Of a stretch of DNA of 59,265 nucleotides, positions 9,366-18,521 are shown in pieces. Source of the stretch: JAGXTF01 sp038317095 (GTDB lineage: Bacteria; Bacteroidota; Bacteroidia; NS11-12g; UBA955). Numbering within the stretch: position 1 is the first letter of the stretch; every line of letters begins with the position of its first letter. The notes beneath the pieces were generated by a model. The model made no database searches, was not told where the DNA came from, and saw only the letters and a program-made list of their open reading frames with translations. Position numbers and translations under genes: made by a program. The DNA lies in NCBI GenBank assembly GCA_038317095.1, contig JBBQBB010000014.1, positions 1 to 59,265 on the forward strand, given 5' to 3'.

Positions 9366-9400
9366 AAAACGATTAAATCAGAAATTAAAGCACCTTTGGA

Positions 9401-10258
9401 TCAATACGTTTTAGTCATCGTTTCGGGAATGACAATAATAAAATCTGCCAATTTCTGGTTATCTTTTTCCAATTTGGTAACCACCTTTTGTTCTGCGCTG
9501 GCTATGGTTACAATTTTCAAATTCGGATTTGCCTTTTTCAAATACCAATACATGCTTTCAAAATTGTTGCTGTGATAGCTGCCGTTATAGTGAATGAAAA
9601 TTTGACCTGGCTTCCAGTTTTGCAAGAGAAAATGCGACATGGTTGCGTCTTTAATTGCTTGTGCCATAGGAAAATTTTGACCCCCATGCCCTTCCATCAT
9701 TTTTAACATGCTTTTGTAACAAACCAAATTGCTGTCGTACAGAAACGGAAGCGGTGTCATCCATTGCTTTTCGGATGCAGACAATGAATCCAATGCCGTT
9801 GGTCCTTTTTTAAACAACAAACTTGCATATTTGCGGGGAATATTGGTGGCAACAAAATGCAATCCACTGTCTTTTGCAAAATCCAAAAGGGGTTTGTAAT
9901 CTGTAGCATAATTGGGCCACAAACGGCACTTCTTTTTAAAAGTATCCGCACTCATTTCACCTTTGAGATAGGAAGAAACAGCCCATTGATTGTCTGCTTC
10001 AAACATTTCTGCGCCCAATACTGTATTTTTTCCTTTTTTAAGATAAATGTCTTTGGTTAGCTCATATTCAAGCCAATGACAAATGGGATTGTTGTGGAGT
10101 TCTCCGATAAGCACAATATCTGCTTTGGATGCCGCACTAAGCATAGCTTCATAAGAACTAGGTTTGTTGTTTTTAGAATAAATGGCAAATGCCGATTTTT
10201 CTCCTTTAAATGCCAACGCGCATAATGCCATTATCAGAGGCAGTATAATTTTCTTCAC
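9401..10258 (-). CDS. ChaN-like (haem-binding uptake, Tiki/EreA-type) protein
   Basis: The 285-residue protein starts with a signal-like hydrophobic segment (MKKIILPLIMALCALAF). It then shows the ChaN-family opening ADIVLIGELHNNPICHWLE with the Glu-x-His motif, and further on LGAEMFE, CRLWPNY and IFIHYNGSYHS. Members of this family include the Campylobacter haem-binding lipoprotein ChaN and belong to the same fold as Tiki proteases and erythromycin esterases. Thus its role could be haem handling or hydrolysis. No lipobox Cys is present after the hydrophobic stretch, so a periplasmic soluble form is likely. It follows the uridine kinase gene after 28 bases and may be in the same transcript. 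Confidence 0.78.
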   Translation of the reverse strand: MKKIILPLIMALCALAFKGEKSAFAIYSKNNKPSSYEAMLSAASKADIVLIGELHNNPICHWLEYELTKDIYLKKGKNTVLGAEMFEADNQWAVSSYLKGEMSADTFKKKCRLWPNYATDYKPLLDFAKDSGLHFVATNIPRKYASLLFKKGPTALDSLSASEKQWMTPLPFLYDSNLVCYKSMLKMMEGHGGQNFPMAQAIKDATMSHFLLQNWKPGQIFIHYNGSYHSNNFESMYWYLKKANPNLKIVTIASAEQKVVTKLEKDNQKLADFIIVIPETMTKTY

Positions 10259-10286
10259 CTTTCAAATTTAAGGGATAGTTTTCAAT

Positions 10287-10937
10287 TCACAAGAAAGCCA
10301 AAACAGAAGGATGGGCTTTTGAATAAATCAACTTTCGGACTTGTTCTATTTGTTCAAATTCAGGTGTGTTATTTTGAATGACAATATCACATTTATCACG
10401 CAAGGGTAAAATAAAGGAATTGTATGCTGGAATTACATGATGCATCCATTGGTACATGCTTTTCTCTTCTGATATTCCTCTTTTTTCTAAGTCGCGTTTC
10501 AATCTTCGTTCCAAGTTGTTCTGGCGATCGGCTTCAACAAAAACCCTAGCTGAAAGCAGCCTGTCAATTTCCATATGGTGCATAAAAAATAAACCCTCTA
10601 TCACTATTATAGGTGCTGGGGGAACCCAATATTCTAAGGGTAAAGGATTTATAATTTCAAAAGGGTAAGATTGAATTAAAACAGGATGTCCTTCAATCAA
10701 TTGCAACAAATCTTGTTTGCATCTTTCTGAATCTAGCGCCTCTGGTAAATCAAAATTCACAAACCCATTGGCATCCTTTTTCTGGGTTTCAAATGGGCGG
10801 TAATATTCATCGTACATGAGAACAGCAATCGAATTTCCAAATTCTGAAATTAAATGGTTAACCAACCAAGATTTTCCAGAGCCACTCAATCCCGTAATTC
10901 CTATGATAAAAGGTTCGTAACGCCCAGAATCATTCAT
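10287..10937 (-). CDS. udk: Uridine kinase family protein
   Basis: The 216-residue protein has a Walker A GLSGSGKS at about 16-23. It continues with YDEYYRPF, the equivalent of the YDxYY substrate-loop motif, then NFDLPEALD and VIEGLFFMHH. This order is typical of uridine kinase, which phosphorylates uridine and cytidine for pyrimidine salvage using ATP or GTP. The protein is of usual length. Its start codon overlaps the stop of the upstream YwqK gene in ATGA at 10934-10937, indicating translational coupling. A related kinase with another small substrate is not excluded. Confidence 0.82.
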   Translation of the reverse strand: MNDSGRYEPFIIGITGLSGSGKSWLVNHLISEFGNSIAVLMYDEYYRPFETQKKDANGFVNFDLPEALDSERCKQDLLQLIEGHPVLIQSYPFEIINPLPLEYWVPPAPIIVIEGLFFMHHMEIDRLLSARVFVEADRQNNLERRLKRDLEKRGISEEKSMYQWMHHVIPAYNSFILPLRDKCDIVIQNNTPEFEQIEQVRKLIYSKAHPSVLAFL

Positions 10938-12043
10938 TTTTTGCTTTTACGAAAATGCTTTTCTTTGGTTACATCGCCATTCTGGTCGAACCATTGTTTC
11001 ATCAGCAATTTACCATCAGCATCATAAAATTTCCATTCGCCTACCATGGTTCCTTGGTCGTAATTGCCTTCCCTGCGCTGATAATGGGTGTATAAACCAT
11101 ATTGCCAAAACCCATCTGGTAAGCCGGAAACATAATTTCCAATAATGTCTATACCATTTGATCTTGTAAACAAGTGTGCATCCCCTTTGTGCTTTTTGCG
11201 ATTTACTTTCACAACTTCAGATTTTGATTTCCAAAACTTATACAAACCATTCAATTTACCTTCATACCAGGTTTCCATTTTTAGGGTATCTCCATTGATG
11301 TCGAAATCATAAAAAGCACCCGATTTTATGCCCAATGCGTAGTTTTCTTCTCCAATTAAGGCACAATTAATCTCATTCCAGATTCGTCTAACGCTGTCTA
11401 TCTTGCCATTTTTATAATAACTTTCTTCCGCGGCACATCCACTTTTATGGAAAAGGTAGTACCTGCCATTGCGCACCCCATTTTTGTAAACACATTCATA
11501 CCGCACCAATGAATCAGGGTAAAAGGCAATAACCTCCCCATCAGGCAAATCGTTCACAAAAAAGGAGACTTGCTCAGGTGCCCCATTGCCGTACCAAGAT
11601 TGGGATGGGCCCGAACGAACACCGCTGCTGTAATTGTTTTTATACCGAACAATGCCATTGTAATAATAACTTATGATTTCGCCATCCAATGCTTCGTCTT
11701 TAAAATTGCCTTCAGCTTCCTTTGCACCGCTAGGATAATGGTAGGTGTAATGGCCGTTTTTCAATCCATTGGCATAGGTAATTTCATTGAACAAATTGCC
11801 TTCATCGGTAAACTCCTTATATACACCTGATTTCAAACCATCTTTCCAACTAAATTCCTCGTGTATTTTTTTGTTGTCCCAAAAAGTAAAAGAAAGCCCT
11901 GTGTAAGGTTTGCTTTTATAGTAGGCCATATTGTTGTTAATTTCCAAAGCTTCATGCTTTATTTTTTGTACTCCTGGGGTTGCAGGTTGTGCTATGCATT
12001 TTAACGATAACATTGCCATAAGAAAGATGAATATATTGCGCAT
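10934..12043 (-). CDS. Secreted YwqK/MORN-repeat protein
   Basis: The chosen ATG at 12043 yields MRNIFIFLMAMLSLKCIAQ, a Sec signal peptide with a possible lipobox-like Cys; the long upstream extension is antisense to the next gene and is rejected. The mature part (about 350 residues) consists of about a dozen repeats of roughly 22 residues with the pattern G-x-Y-x-x-[FY]-x-x-[ST]-G-x-x-x-x-E (for example NGHYTYHYPSGAKEAEGNFK). These match the MORN-2/YwqK antitoxin-module repeats common in Bacteroidota. Such repeats form beta-hairpin arrays and no enzymatic role is implied. It overlaps the uridine kinase start by 4 bases. Confidence 0.8.
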   Translation of the reverse strand: MRNIFIFLMAMLSLKCIAQPATPGVQKIKHEALEINNNMAYYKSKPYTGLSFTFWDNKKIHEEFSWKDGLKSGVYKEFTDEGNLFNEITYANGLKNGHYTYHYPSGAKEAEGNFKDEALDGEIISYYYNGIVRYKNNYSSGVRSGPSQSWYGNGAPEQVSFFVNDLPDGEVIAFYPDSLVRYECVYKNGVRNGRYYLFHKSGCAAEESYYKNGKIDSVRRIWNEINCALIGEENYALGIKSGAFYDFDINGDTLKMETWYEGKLNGLYKFWKSKSEVVKVNRKKHKGDAHLFTRSNGIDIIGNYVSGLPDGFWQYGLYTHYQRREGNYDQGTMVGEWKFYDADGKLLMKQWFDQNGDVTKEKHFRKSKK

Positions 12044-12077
12044 ATTAAAAAAACTTTTCAATATTAATATCTCGGCG

Positions 12078-12085
12078 TAGCTTTG
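12078..12085 (+). promoter_or_regulatory. Predicted -7 box upstream of the MmcQ/YjbR gene
   Basis: TAGCTTTG matches TAnnTTTG and lies 19 bases before the ATG at 12105. It supports that start over the upstream TTG at 12090. No convincing minus-33 TTG is present. Confidence 0.4.
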
Positions 12086-12104
12086 CATTTTGTTTTTTAC
12101 CCAC

Positions 12105-12446
12105 ATGTATTTAGAAAAGGTAAGACAATATTGCATAGAAAAGCCCATGGTAACGGAAGATTTTCCATTTGACAGTGAAACCATTGTGTGGAAAGTGGCG
12201 GGTAAAATGTTCTGTTTGGGCAATGTGGACGCATTTGAAAGTGTAAATCTCAAATGCAATCCTGAAAAAGCATTGGAGCTTAGGGAAGCTTTTCATCAAA
12301 TTACACCTGGATACCATATGAATAAAACGCTGTGGAACACAGTTTTATTCGAAGGCTTGACCCAAATTTTTTTATTTGAACTTATAGACCACTCCTATGA
12401 AGAAGTGGTACAGAAATTGCCAAAAAAAGTAAAAGATCAATTATAA
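12105..12446 (+). CDS. MmcQ/YjbR family protein
   Basis: The 113-residue protein contains VTEDFPFDSETIVWKVAGKM, VNLKCNPEKALELREAF and PGYHMNKTLWNTV, the three conserved blocks of the MmcQ/YjbR (CyaY-like fold) family. Members are small alpha/beta proteins reported as DNA-binding-like; the biochemical role is unsettled. The start at ATG 12105 is preferred to TTG 12090 because of the promoter box. It precedes the peptidyl-prolyl isomerase gene by 7 bases, so the two are probably cotranscribed. Confidence 0.83.
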   Translation: MYLEKVRQYCIEKPMVTEDFPFDSETIVWKVAGKMFCLGNVDAFESVNLKCNPEKALELREAFHQITPGYHMNKTLWNTVLFEGLTQIFLFELIDHSYEEVVQKLPKKVKDQL

Positions 12447-12453
12447 GATATAA

Positions 12454-14010
12454 ATGAACAGAATATTATTAGTTTCACTAGCCTTACTAATTGGGCTGCA
12501 ATCCTTTGGGCCAAAAAAACCCAAAGCCAAGAAAGAGAAAACAACCAAGATTGAAAAAATTCGCAAAGACAACTTGCCGGCGCGAATGGTTTACAAACCC
12601 AAAAAGACCAAAACAGGAAACATATTAACCAAAGAATATATAGTGGAATCTTACTACAGCAAATTTGAAGATGGCATTTATGCCGAATTCAACACGGACA
12701 GCGGACGCATTATCTGCAAACTATTTTATGACAAAGTACCCGTAACAGTGTGCAATTTTATTGCACTTTCTGAAGGTTCAATGCCAAACTCTGCACGCAA
12801 ATTGGGTGAGCCTTTTTATGATAATTTGAAATTCCATAGGGTTATCAGCAAAGCCAATGGCGATGGGAATGACTTTATGGTGCAAGGTGGAGACCCTCTG
12901 GGAACGGGTGCTGGCGGACCAGGATACCAATTTGAGGACGAGTTTCACCCAAGTTTGATTCACGATTTGCCAGGTACACTTAGCATGGCCAACTCTGGCC
13001 CCAATACAAATGGGAGTCAATTTTTCATTACCCACGTTCCCACTTCTTGGTTGGATTTTAAACATTCCGTTTTTGGAAGGGTTGTGGAAGGCATGGATGT
13101 GGTCAACGTTACGAGAACGAACAACGTATTAAAAAGTGTACGTATCATTCGCAAAGGAAACCAAGCATTGGATTTTAAAGGGGACAGTACCCATTTCAAT
13201 GAATTGCGTGCAGATATTAAAAAACAGCAAGACTTTGGAATGTATGAAAACGAAGTAAAAAAACGTTACCCAAATGCCATTAAAACATCCAGTGGACTTT
13301 GGTATAGTGTTACAACAGAAGGAAACGGAAAAGTTCCTGAAGATGGAAAATTGATGGTCTTAAATATAGTAGGAAAGCTTGCCAGTGGGAAGGAATTTGA
13401 CAACAGTAAAAAAAGTGGTGCCCCAATAACCCTTACTGCCGGTCAAATTGGCTCAATAAAAGGATTAGATGAAGGCCTTTCATTGATGAAAGAAGGTGGC
13501 TCTCACACACTTATTATTCCTTCCACTTTGGCCTTTGGCAGCCGCGGTGCTGGCCAAGAAATTCCACCCAATAGCACTTTAATTTTTGAGATTGACTTAA
13601 TTGAGATTAAAGAACAAGATAAATCATTGGATTATGCCACAGATGCTTCTGAAGTTTTAAAACGTTTTCCAACGGCAAAACTTACCGCCTCTGGTTTATG
13701 GTACGTTGTAGAAAAAGAAGGAACTGGAGCTTTAGCAACAGCAGGAATGACAGTAACCGTTCACTACAAAGGCGATTTGGCAGACGGAAGCACATTTGAC
13801 AGTTCTTATGGTGGACAGCCTTTTGAATTTAAATTGGGTGCAGGAAATGTTATTCCCGGTTGGGATGAAGGAATAGCCATGATGAAAGTAGGTGCCAAAT
13901 ACAAACTCATTATTCCATCAAAACTGGGCTATGGAAGCGCCGGCTACCCGCCTGTTATTCCAGCAAATGCAACCTTGATTTTTGAAACTGAATTGGTTGG
14001 TGCCAAATAA
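12454..14010 (+). CDS. Dual-family immunophilin: cyclophilin + two FKBP domains
   Basis: This 518-residue peptidyl-prolyl cis-trans isomerase begins with a short hydrophobic segment and a lysine-rich stretch (KKPKAKKEKTTK), suggesting export to the periplasm. Residues about 72-235 are a cyclophilin domain with FHRV (127-130), FMVQGGDP (141-148) and NTNGSQFFI (184-192). Residues about 283-390 are an FKBP domain in which the usual active-site Trp is replaced (SIKGLDEG) and the HYxG Tyr is absent (LNIVGKL). Residues about 412-516 are a canonical FKBP with HYKG, FDSS, VIPGWDEG and YG. The second FKBP is thus probably the active one. It follows the MmcQ gene by 7 bases and ends before a strong terminator. 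Confidence 0.9.
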   Translation: MNRILLVSLALLIGLQSFGPKKPKAKKEKTTKIEKIRKDNLPARMVYKPKKTKTGNILTKEYIVESYYSKFEDGIYAEFNTDSGRIICKLFYDKVPVTVCNFIALSEGSMPNSARKLGEPFYDNLKFHRVISKANGDGNDFMVQGGDPLGTGAGGPGYQFEDEFHPSLIHDLPGTLSMANSGPNTNGSQFFITHVPTSWLDFKHSVFGRVVEGMDVVNVTRTNNVLKSVRIIRKGNQALDFKGDSTHFNELRADIKKQQDFGMYENEVKKRYPNAIKTSSGLWYSVTTEGNGKVPEDGKLMVLNIVGKLASGKEFDNSKKSGAPITLTAGQIGSIKGLDEGLSLMKEGGSHTLIIPSTLAFGSRGAGQEIPPNSTLIFEIDLIEIKEQDKSLDYATDASEVLKRFPTAKLTASGLWYVVEKEGTGALATAGMTVTVHYKGDLADGSTFDSSYGGQPFEFKLGAGNVIPGWDEGIAMMKVGAKYKLIIPSKLGYGSAGYPPVIPANATLIFETELVGAK

Positions 14011-14024
14011 AAACAATTAACCGT

Positions 14025-14060
14025 AAAAAAGCACTTCTTTTAAATGGAAGTGCTTTTTTT
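14025..14060 (+). terminator. Rho-independent terminator after the immunophilin gene
   Basis: AAGCACTTC and GAAGTGCTT form a 9-bp perfect stem with a 10-base loop, preceded by A-tract and followed by a T-tract. It lies 15 bases after the stop codon at 14010. Confidence 0.88.
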
Positions 14061-14102
14061 ATGCTAAAAATTGAGATACATGTATTTCATTTGTATATTA
14101 TT

Positions 14103-14597
14103 ATGGAAATTTTAACCTCCTTTAATGCATCTACGCATAAAATCATTGATTTATTAAATCAAACCACCAACGATACTTTGGTTTTCAAAATGGATGATGC
14201 AAAATGGTCAATTGCTGACATAATAGAGCATATAAATATTTCTGACAAATCTGGTTACGTTGCCATGTTAAGAACTGCACCAGCCCCGTCTAAAGACATA
14301 TTGGAAGAGACACAAGAGAGGCTTCGCAAATTAGCGGCAGATACAAACTTTATAGCCATTGCTCCAGCTTCAGCAGCGCCATTGGGAAAAATAAAATCAA
14401 CAGAAGAAGCCTTGGCATTGTTCCAGCCAACCCGCAATAGAATTGCTGACTTTGTTTCCAAAAACGAATTGGAAAGTTTGGCCATTGGATTTGAACATCC
14501 TAGGTTGGGGTTTTTAACTCGACATCAATGGCTTTTGTTTTTGGCTTGGCACTCAAACCACCATGCAAAGCAAATTGAAACGCTTTTGCGCTATTGA
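14103..14597 (+). CDS. DinB-like putative metal-dependent protein
   Basis: The start at 14103 gives 164 residues; the 14 upstream codons overlap the terminator region. The sequence shows the four-helix DinB-fold signature: WSIADIIEHINISDKSGYVAM with a His in helix 2, and LLFLAWHSNHHAKQIETLL near the C-terminus with two further His ligands. DinB/YfiT-fold proteins bind a divalent metal and include bacillithiol or mycothiol S-transferases, but most are uncharacterised. The gene stands alone between a terminator and pyrG, so context gives no further clue. Confidence 0.8.
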   Translation: MEILTSFNASTHKIIDLLNQTTNDTLVFKMDDAKWSIADIIEHINISDKSGYVAMLRTAPAPSKDILEETQERLRKLAADTNFIAIAPASAAPLGKIKSTEEALALFQPTRNRIADFVSKNELESLAIGFEHPRLGFLTRHQWLLFLAWHSNHHAKQIETLLRY

Positions 14598-14674
14598 TGC
14601 TTTAACATCGGATTGTTTTTGTTTATGTTGAAAACTCATTCAAACATAATTTAATATAAAGGTATAATTTAAGT

Positions 14675-14711
14675 TAATTTTGCATCCCGTAACGTTCCAA
14701 TTTTAGGAACG
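14675..14711 (+). promoter_or_regulatory. pyrG promoter box and leader hairpin
   Basis: TAATTTTG at 14675-14682 matches the TAnnTTTG minus-7 box. The leader then contains CGTTCC (14693-14698) and GGAACG (14706-14711), a perfect 6-bp stem with a 7-base loop, ending 7 bases before the pyrG ATG. The predicted transcript would start near 14688. The hairpin may mask the initiation region; a regulatory role is inference only. Confidence 0.4.
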
Positions 14712-14718
14712 ATATTTT

Positions 14719-16320
14719 ATGAAAAAAGCCAAATATGTTTTCGTTACGGGCGGGGTTGCTTCATCCCTTGGTAAAGGCATTATTGCCGCATCATTAGCCA
14801 AATTATTGCAAGCTAGGGGTTACTCCGTAACCATTCAAAAATTTGATCCATACCTAAATATAGATCCAGGAACTTTAAATCCTTATGAGCACGGAGAATG
14901 TTATGTAACAGACGACGGGGCGGAAACCGATTTGGACTTAGGTCATTATGAAAGGTTTCTGAATGTACCCACATCGCAAGCCAACAATGTAACTACAGGT
15001 AGGGTTTACCAAACTGTAATTGACAATGAACGCCGTGGCGATTATTTGGGCAAAACGGTGCAAGTAATACCGCATATAACCGATGAAATAAAGCGTAGGA
15101 TGAAAATCCTAGGCGATACGGGTGAGTTTGACATCGTAATTACTGAAATTGGCGGAACCGTGGGCGATATCGAATCGCTTCCATTTGTGGAAAGTATGCG
15201 CCAAATCATGTGGGAAATGGGAGAAGACAATGCCATTGTTATCCATTTAACTTTGGTTCCATATTTAAAAGCTGCGGGTGAACTTAAAACAAAGCCGACC
15301 CAACACAGTGTAAAAAACCTATTGGAATTGGGAGTACAACCGGACATTTTGGTTTGTCGCACAGAGCATTCATTAAACAATGACTTAAGAAGGAAAATTG
15401 CCCAATTTTGCAATTTGCAATTCAATTCGGTGATCGAAAGTTTGGATGTTAAAACCATCTACGAGGTTCCTATGGAAATGTTGAAAGAGAAGTTGGACAA
15501 AGTAGTTTTGGCCAAATTGAAATTAAGCACCAAAAACGACCCGGACCTATCTACATGGCGTGATTTTCTATTCAAATTAGAACATCCAAATAGCGAAGTG
15601 AACATTGCCTTAGTGGGTAAATATGTGGAATTGCCAGATGCTTATAAATCCATAAACGAAGCCTTTATCCATGCAGGTGCGGCCAATGAGTGCAAGGTAA
15701 AAGTTACTTATGTGCACAGTGAGCTAATAACAGAATTTAATCTTGCCCAAAAACTCCATGGATTTGATGGGATTTTGGTAGCACCAGGCTTTGGAAGCAG
15801 GGGAATAGAAGGCAAACTTTTGGCGGTAAAATATGCACGGGAAAACAATATACCTTTCTTTGGCATTTGCCTTGGTATGCAATGTTCTGTCATTGAATTT
15901 GGCAGGAATGTTTTAGGATTAAAACAAGCCCATAGCAGTGAAATGGATCAATCTTCACCCGATGCCGTAATCGACTTGATGGAGGAGCAAAAAAGGATTT
16001 CAAATAAAGGTGGCACTATGCGATTGGGATCTTATACCTGTAATTTGGTAAAAGGGTCTAACTCAGCAAAAGCTTACGGCAAAACACACATTGCGGAAAG
16101 GCACCGCCATCGTTATGAATTTAACAACAAATACAAAGACCAATACGAAAAAGCGGGAATGGTTGTAACAGGGGTCAATCCGGAAACAGGCTTGGGGGAG
16201 ATTGTAGAAATCCCAACGCATAAATGGTTTGTAGGAGTTCAATTTCACCCAGAATTAAAAAGTACCGTAGCTAATCCGCACCCATTGTTTGTAAAATTTG
16301 TGAAAGCCGCAATGGGTTAA
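14719..16320 (+). CDS. pyrG: CTP synthase
   Basis: The 533-residue protein is full length for CTP synthase, which aminates UTP to CTP with ATP and glutamine. The N-terminal amidoligase domain opens with KYVFVTGGVASSLGKGI (P-loop) and contains FDPYLNIDPGTLNPYEHGE. The C-terminal glutamine amidotransferase domain carries the nucleophile in FFGICLGMQC (near 385) and the HPE motif in GVQFHPEL. It converges with ppk1, overlapping by 4 bases at 16317-16320. The short leader holds a hairpin. Confidence 0.98.
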   Translation: MKKAKYVFVTGGVASSLGKGIIAASLAKLLQARGYSVTIQKFDPYLNIDPGTLNPYEHGECYVTDDGAETDLDLGHYERFLNVPTSQANNVTTGRVYQTVIDNERRGDYLGKTVQVIPHITDEIKRRMKILGDTGEFDIVITEIGGTVGDIESLPFVESMRQIMWEMGEDNAIVIHLTLVPYLKAAGELKTKPTQHSVKNLLELGVQPDILVCRTEHSLNNDLRRKIAQFCNLQFNSVIESLDVKTIYEVPMEMLKEKLDKVVLAKLKLSTKNDPDLSTWRDFLFKLEHPNSEVNIALVGKYVELPDAYKSINEAFIHAGAANECKVKVTYVHSELITEFNLAQKLHGFDGILVAPGFGSRGIEGKLLAVKYARENNIPFFGICLGMQCSVIEFGRNVLGLKQAHSSEMDQSSPDAVIDLMEEQKRISNKGGTMRLGSYTCNLVKGSNSAKAYGKTHIAERHRHRYEFNNKYKDQYEKAGMVVTGVNPETGLGEIVEIPTHKWFVGVQFHPELKSTVANPHPLFVKFVKAAMG

Positions 16321-18521
16321 ATGCTATTGCCAGTTCCTTGTTGTTTTTTTACATTACTTTTCTTCTTATCCAACTTGGTTTGTGAAGGTATTTTTGAAAC
16401 TACATTTTTTACTTTGAGGTCTTTTTCTGCTATCCGATAATCTCTGAGCAAATGGTAAAACTCATCTTGAGACCGCACCTTAGTTGCCAGTTTATTGGAA
16501 GTCACCAACTCGTTTTTCATACCTTTATCTAACAATCGGGCTTTTGTGTTGTCTGTTAATTGGCATTCTAACATTTGGATAAGCTGTTCCTTGTATGCTT
16601 TATCCAATATGGGTACAGTAACTTCAATACGGTGTTCTATATTGCGCAGCATCAAATCAGCACTTCCCAAAAACAATTCTGGTTTGCCGTCATTTTCAAA
16701 ATAAAATACACGTGCATGCTCTAAATATTTGTCTATAATACTTATGGCGCGAATATTTTCTTCATATCCAGTTAAAGGCAAGCAACAAATTCCACGTACA
16801 ATTAAATCTATTTTCACGCCCAATTGTGATGCTTTGTAAATGGCCAAACACATTTCATCATCTACCAAACTGTTGATTTTTATAATTACACGTGCTTTTA
16901 ATCCTTTTTTTGCATTTTCAATTTCACGGTTCAACAATTGTATAAAGCGAATGCGGGTGCTAATAGGACTTACCCAAATTGTTTTAGGTAGGAATTTCTC
17001 TGGCTTAAATGATTTTACCATTTCAAAAACTTGCATGCACTCCTCCCCAATTTTTTTGCGTGCCGTAATTAGGCTAAAATCACAATACAACTTTGCGGTT
17101 TCCTCATTAAAATTCCCTGTTCCAATATGCGAAATATGCGTTGTTTCAAAATTTTTGCGCCTCGATATTACAATTAATTTACTGTGAATTTTATAATTGG
17201 GCACACCATACAATACATTGGCCCCTTCCTCTTTTAACTTTTCAGCCCAGTAAATGTTGTGCTCTTCCATAAACCGCGCACGCAATTCCATTACCACGGT
17301 AACAGCTTTTCCATTGTGTACTGCATTTATTAATGCATCCGCAATGGTGCTATTTTCAGCAATTCTATACAATGAAATGTGTATGGCAAATACTGATGAA
17401 TCAATGGCAGCCTCGCGCAATAAACGAATAATATAATCGAATGGTTGGTAAGGATAGGAAAGTAAGATATCGTGCTTTTCCGCCAAATTTAAAAGCGAAT
17501 TGGCGTTGTCTAATTCTTTAATTCTATGCGGACTTATATGCGGATAACGCATTTCTTTGCCACCTACGGAAGGGAATTTAATAAAATCACGGAAATTGTG
17601 ATATTTACCACCAGAGATGGCACTTTCTTTTTCGATATGCAATTTGCGCATTAAAAAAGTTAAAATATCTTGGGGTATCTTTTTATCATAAATAAACCGC
17701 GTTGGTGCACCTGTTTTCCGTTGCTTTAAACTTTTTTCAATCTTCTCAGGCATGGTTATTCCCACCTCAGAGTCGATATCCAATTCAGCATCTCTGGTAA
17801 TTTTAATGGTATGAGAAGTAAAAACATCAAAATCCAAACTCTTAAACAACACATCTAATGAACAACGTATAATATCATCCATTAATATAATTTTGGTGGT
17901 TTCACCCGTCCCTGGTAAAATATAAAAACGGCCTAGTGCTTTTGTAGGTATTCCTACAATGGCGAATTGTTTTTCTAAAGTCTGACTGTTTAAAAGACCA
18001 ATTGCCAAATAAATATTGCCATCTTTCAACGTTGGCATTGGCTTGCCTTCATCCAACATCACAGGAAACAATTTCTGTGTAACCGTCCTTGAAAAATAAT
18101 ATCGAACACTTTTCCACTCGCTTTCAGTTAAATGGTGCTCATCTACAATGTGAATTTTTTGTTCTGCCAATGCCGGAATAATATCCTCATTGTATATAAT
18201 GTCGAACTTTTTTTGCTGAACTTTAACCTTATTGCGGATTTCAACTAGCAATTTTTTTGCGTTATTTCTCTCACTTAGCGGCAATTTTTTTAATTGAGAT
18301 ATTCGCTGTACACCGGCAACCCTTACCCTGAAAAATTCATCCAAATTGTTTGAAAAAATACCTAAAAAACGAATTCTTTCTTCAAGCGGAACGTCTATAT
18401 TTCTGGCTTCTTGTAGTACCCTATCGTTGAATGAAAGCCAACTCAATTCTCGGTTTAGTAAATCTTCTTTTTTTAAACCAATTTTGGATACTTTTTTTTT
18501 AATTTTCTGTTTTTTATTCAT
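16317..18521 (-). CDS. ppk1: Polyphosphate kinase 1
   Basis: The 734-residue protein is of family length. It starts with a lysine-rich segment and then LLNRELSWLSFNDRVLQEA, the conserved PPK1 opening, followed by FSNNLDEFFRVRVAGV. SLYRIAENSTIADALINA and VPNYKIHSKLIVI hold the residues of the phospholipase-D-like fold, including the autophosphorylated His in KIHSK. SADLMLRNIEHRIE is the C-terminal motif. The enzyme polymerises the gamma phosphate of ATP into polyphosphate. Its start overlaps the upstream nuclease-like gene by 8 bases, so the two form an operon driven from the promoter and operator region at 19625-19694. Confidence 0.97.
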   Translation of the reverse strand: MNKKQKIKKKVSKIGLKKEDLLNRELSWLSFNDRVLQEARNIDVPLEERIRFLGIFSNNLDEFFRVRVAGVQRISQLKKLPLSERNNAKKLLVEIRNKVKVQQKKFDIIYNEDIIPALAEQKIHIVDEHHLTESEWKSVRYYFSRTVTQKLFPVMLDEGKPMPTLKDGNIYLAIGLLNSQTLEKQFAIVGIPTKALGRFYILPGTGETTKIILMDDIIRCSLDVLFKSLDFDVFTSHTIKITRDAELDIDSEVGITMPEKIEKSLKQRKTGAPTRFIYDKKIPQDILTFLMRKLHIEKESAISGGKYHNFRDFIKFPSVGGKEMRYPHISPHRIKELDNANSLLNLAEKHDILLSYPYQPFDYIIRLLREAAIDSSVFAIHISLYRIAENSTIADALINAVHNGKAVTVVMELRARFMEEHNIYWAEKLKEEGANVLYGVPNYKIHSKLIVISRRKNFETTHISHIGTGNFNEETAKLYCDFSLITARKKIGEECMQVFEMVKSFKPEKFLPKTIWVSPISTRIRFIQLLNREIENAKKGLKARVIIKINSLVDDEMCLAIYKASQLGVKIDLIVRGICCLPLTGYEENIRAISIIDKYLEHARVFYFENDGKPELFLGSADLMLRNIEHRIEVTVPILDKAYKEQLIQMLECQLTDNTKARLLDKGMKNELVTSNKLATKVRSQDEFYHLLRDYRIAEKDLKVKNVVSKIPSQTKLDKKKSNVKKQQGTGNSI

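Noticed and set aside
12120..12259. N-terminal extension of the YwqK protein to 12259
   Set aside because: It is antisense to the MmcQ/YjbR gene and precedes a clear signal peptide at 12043.
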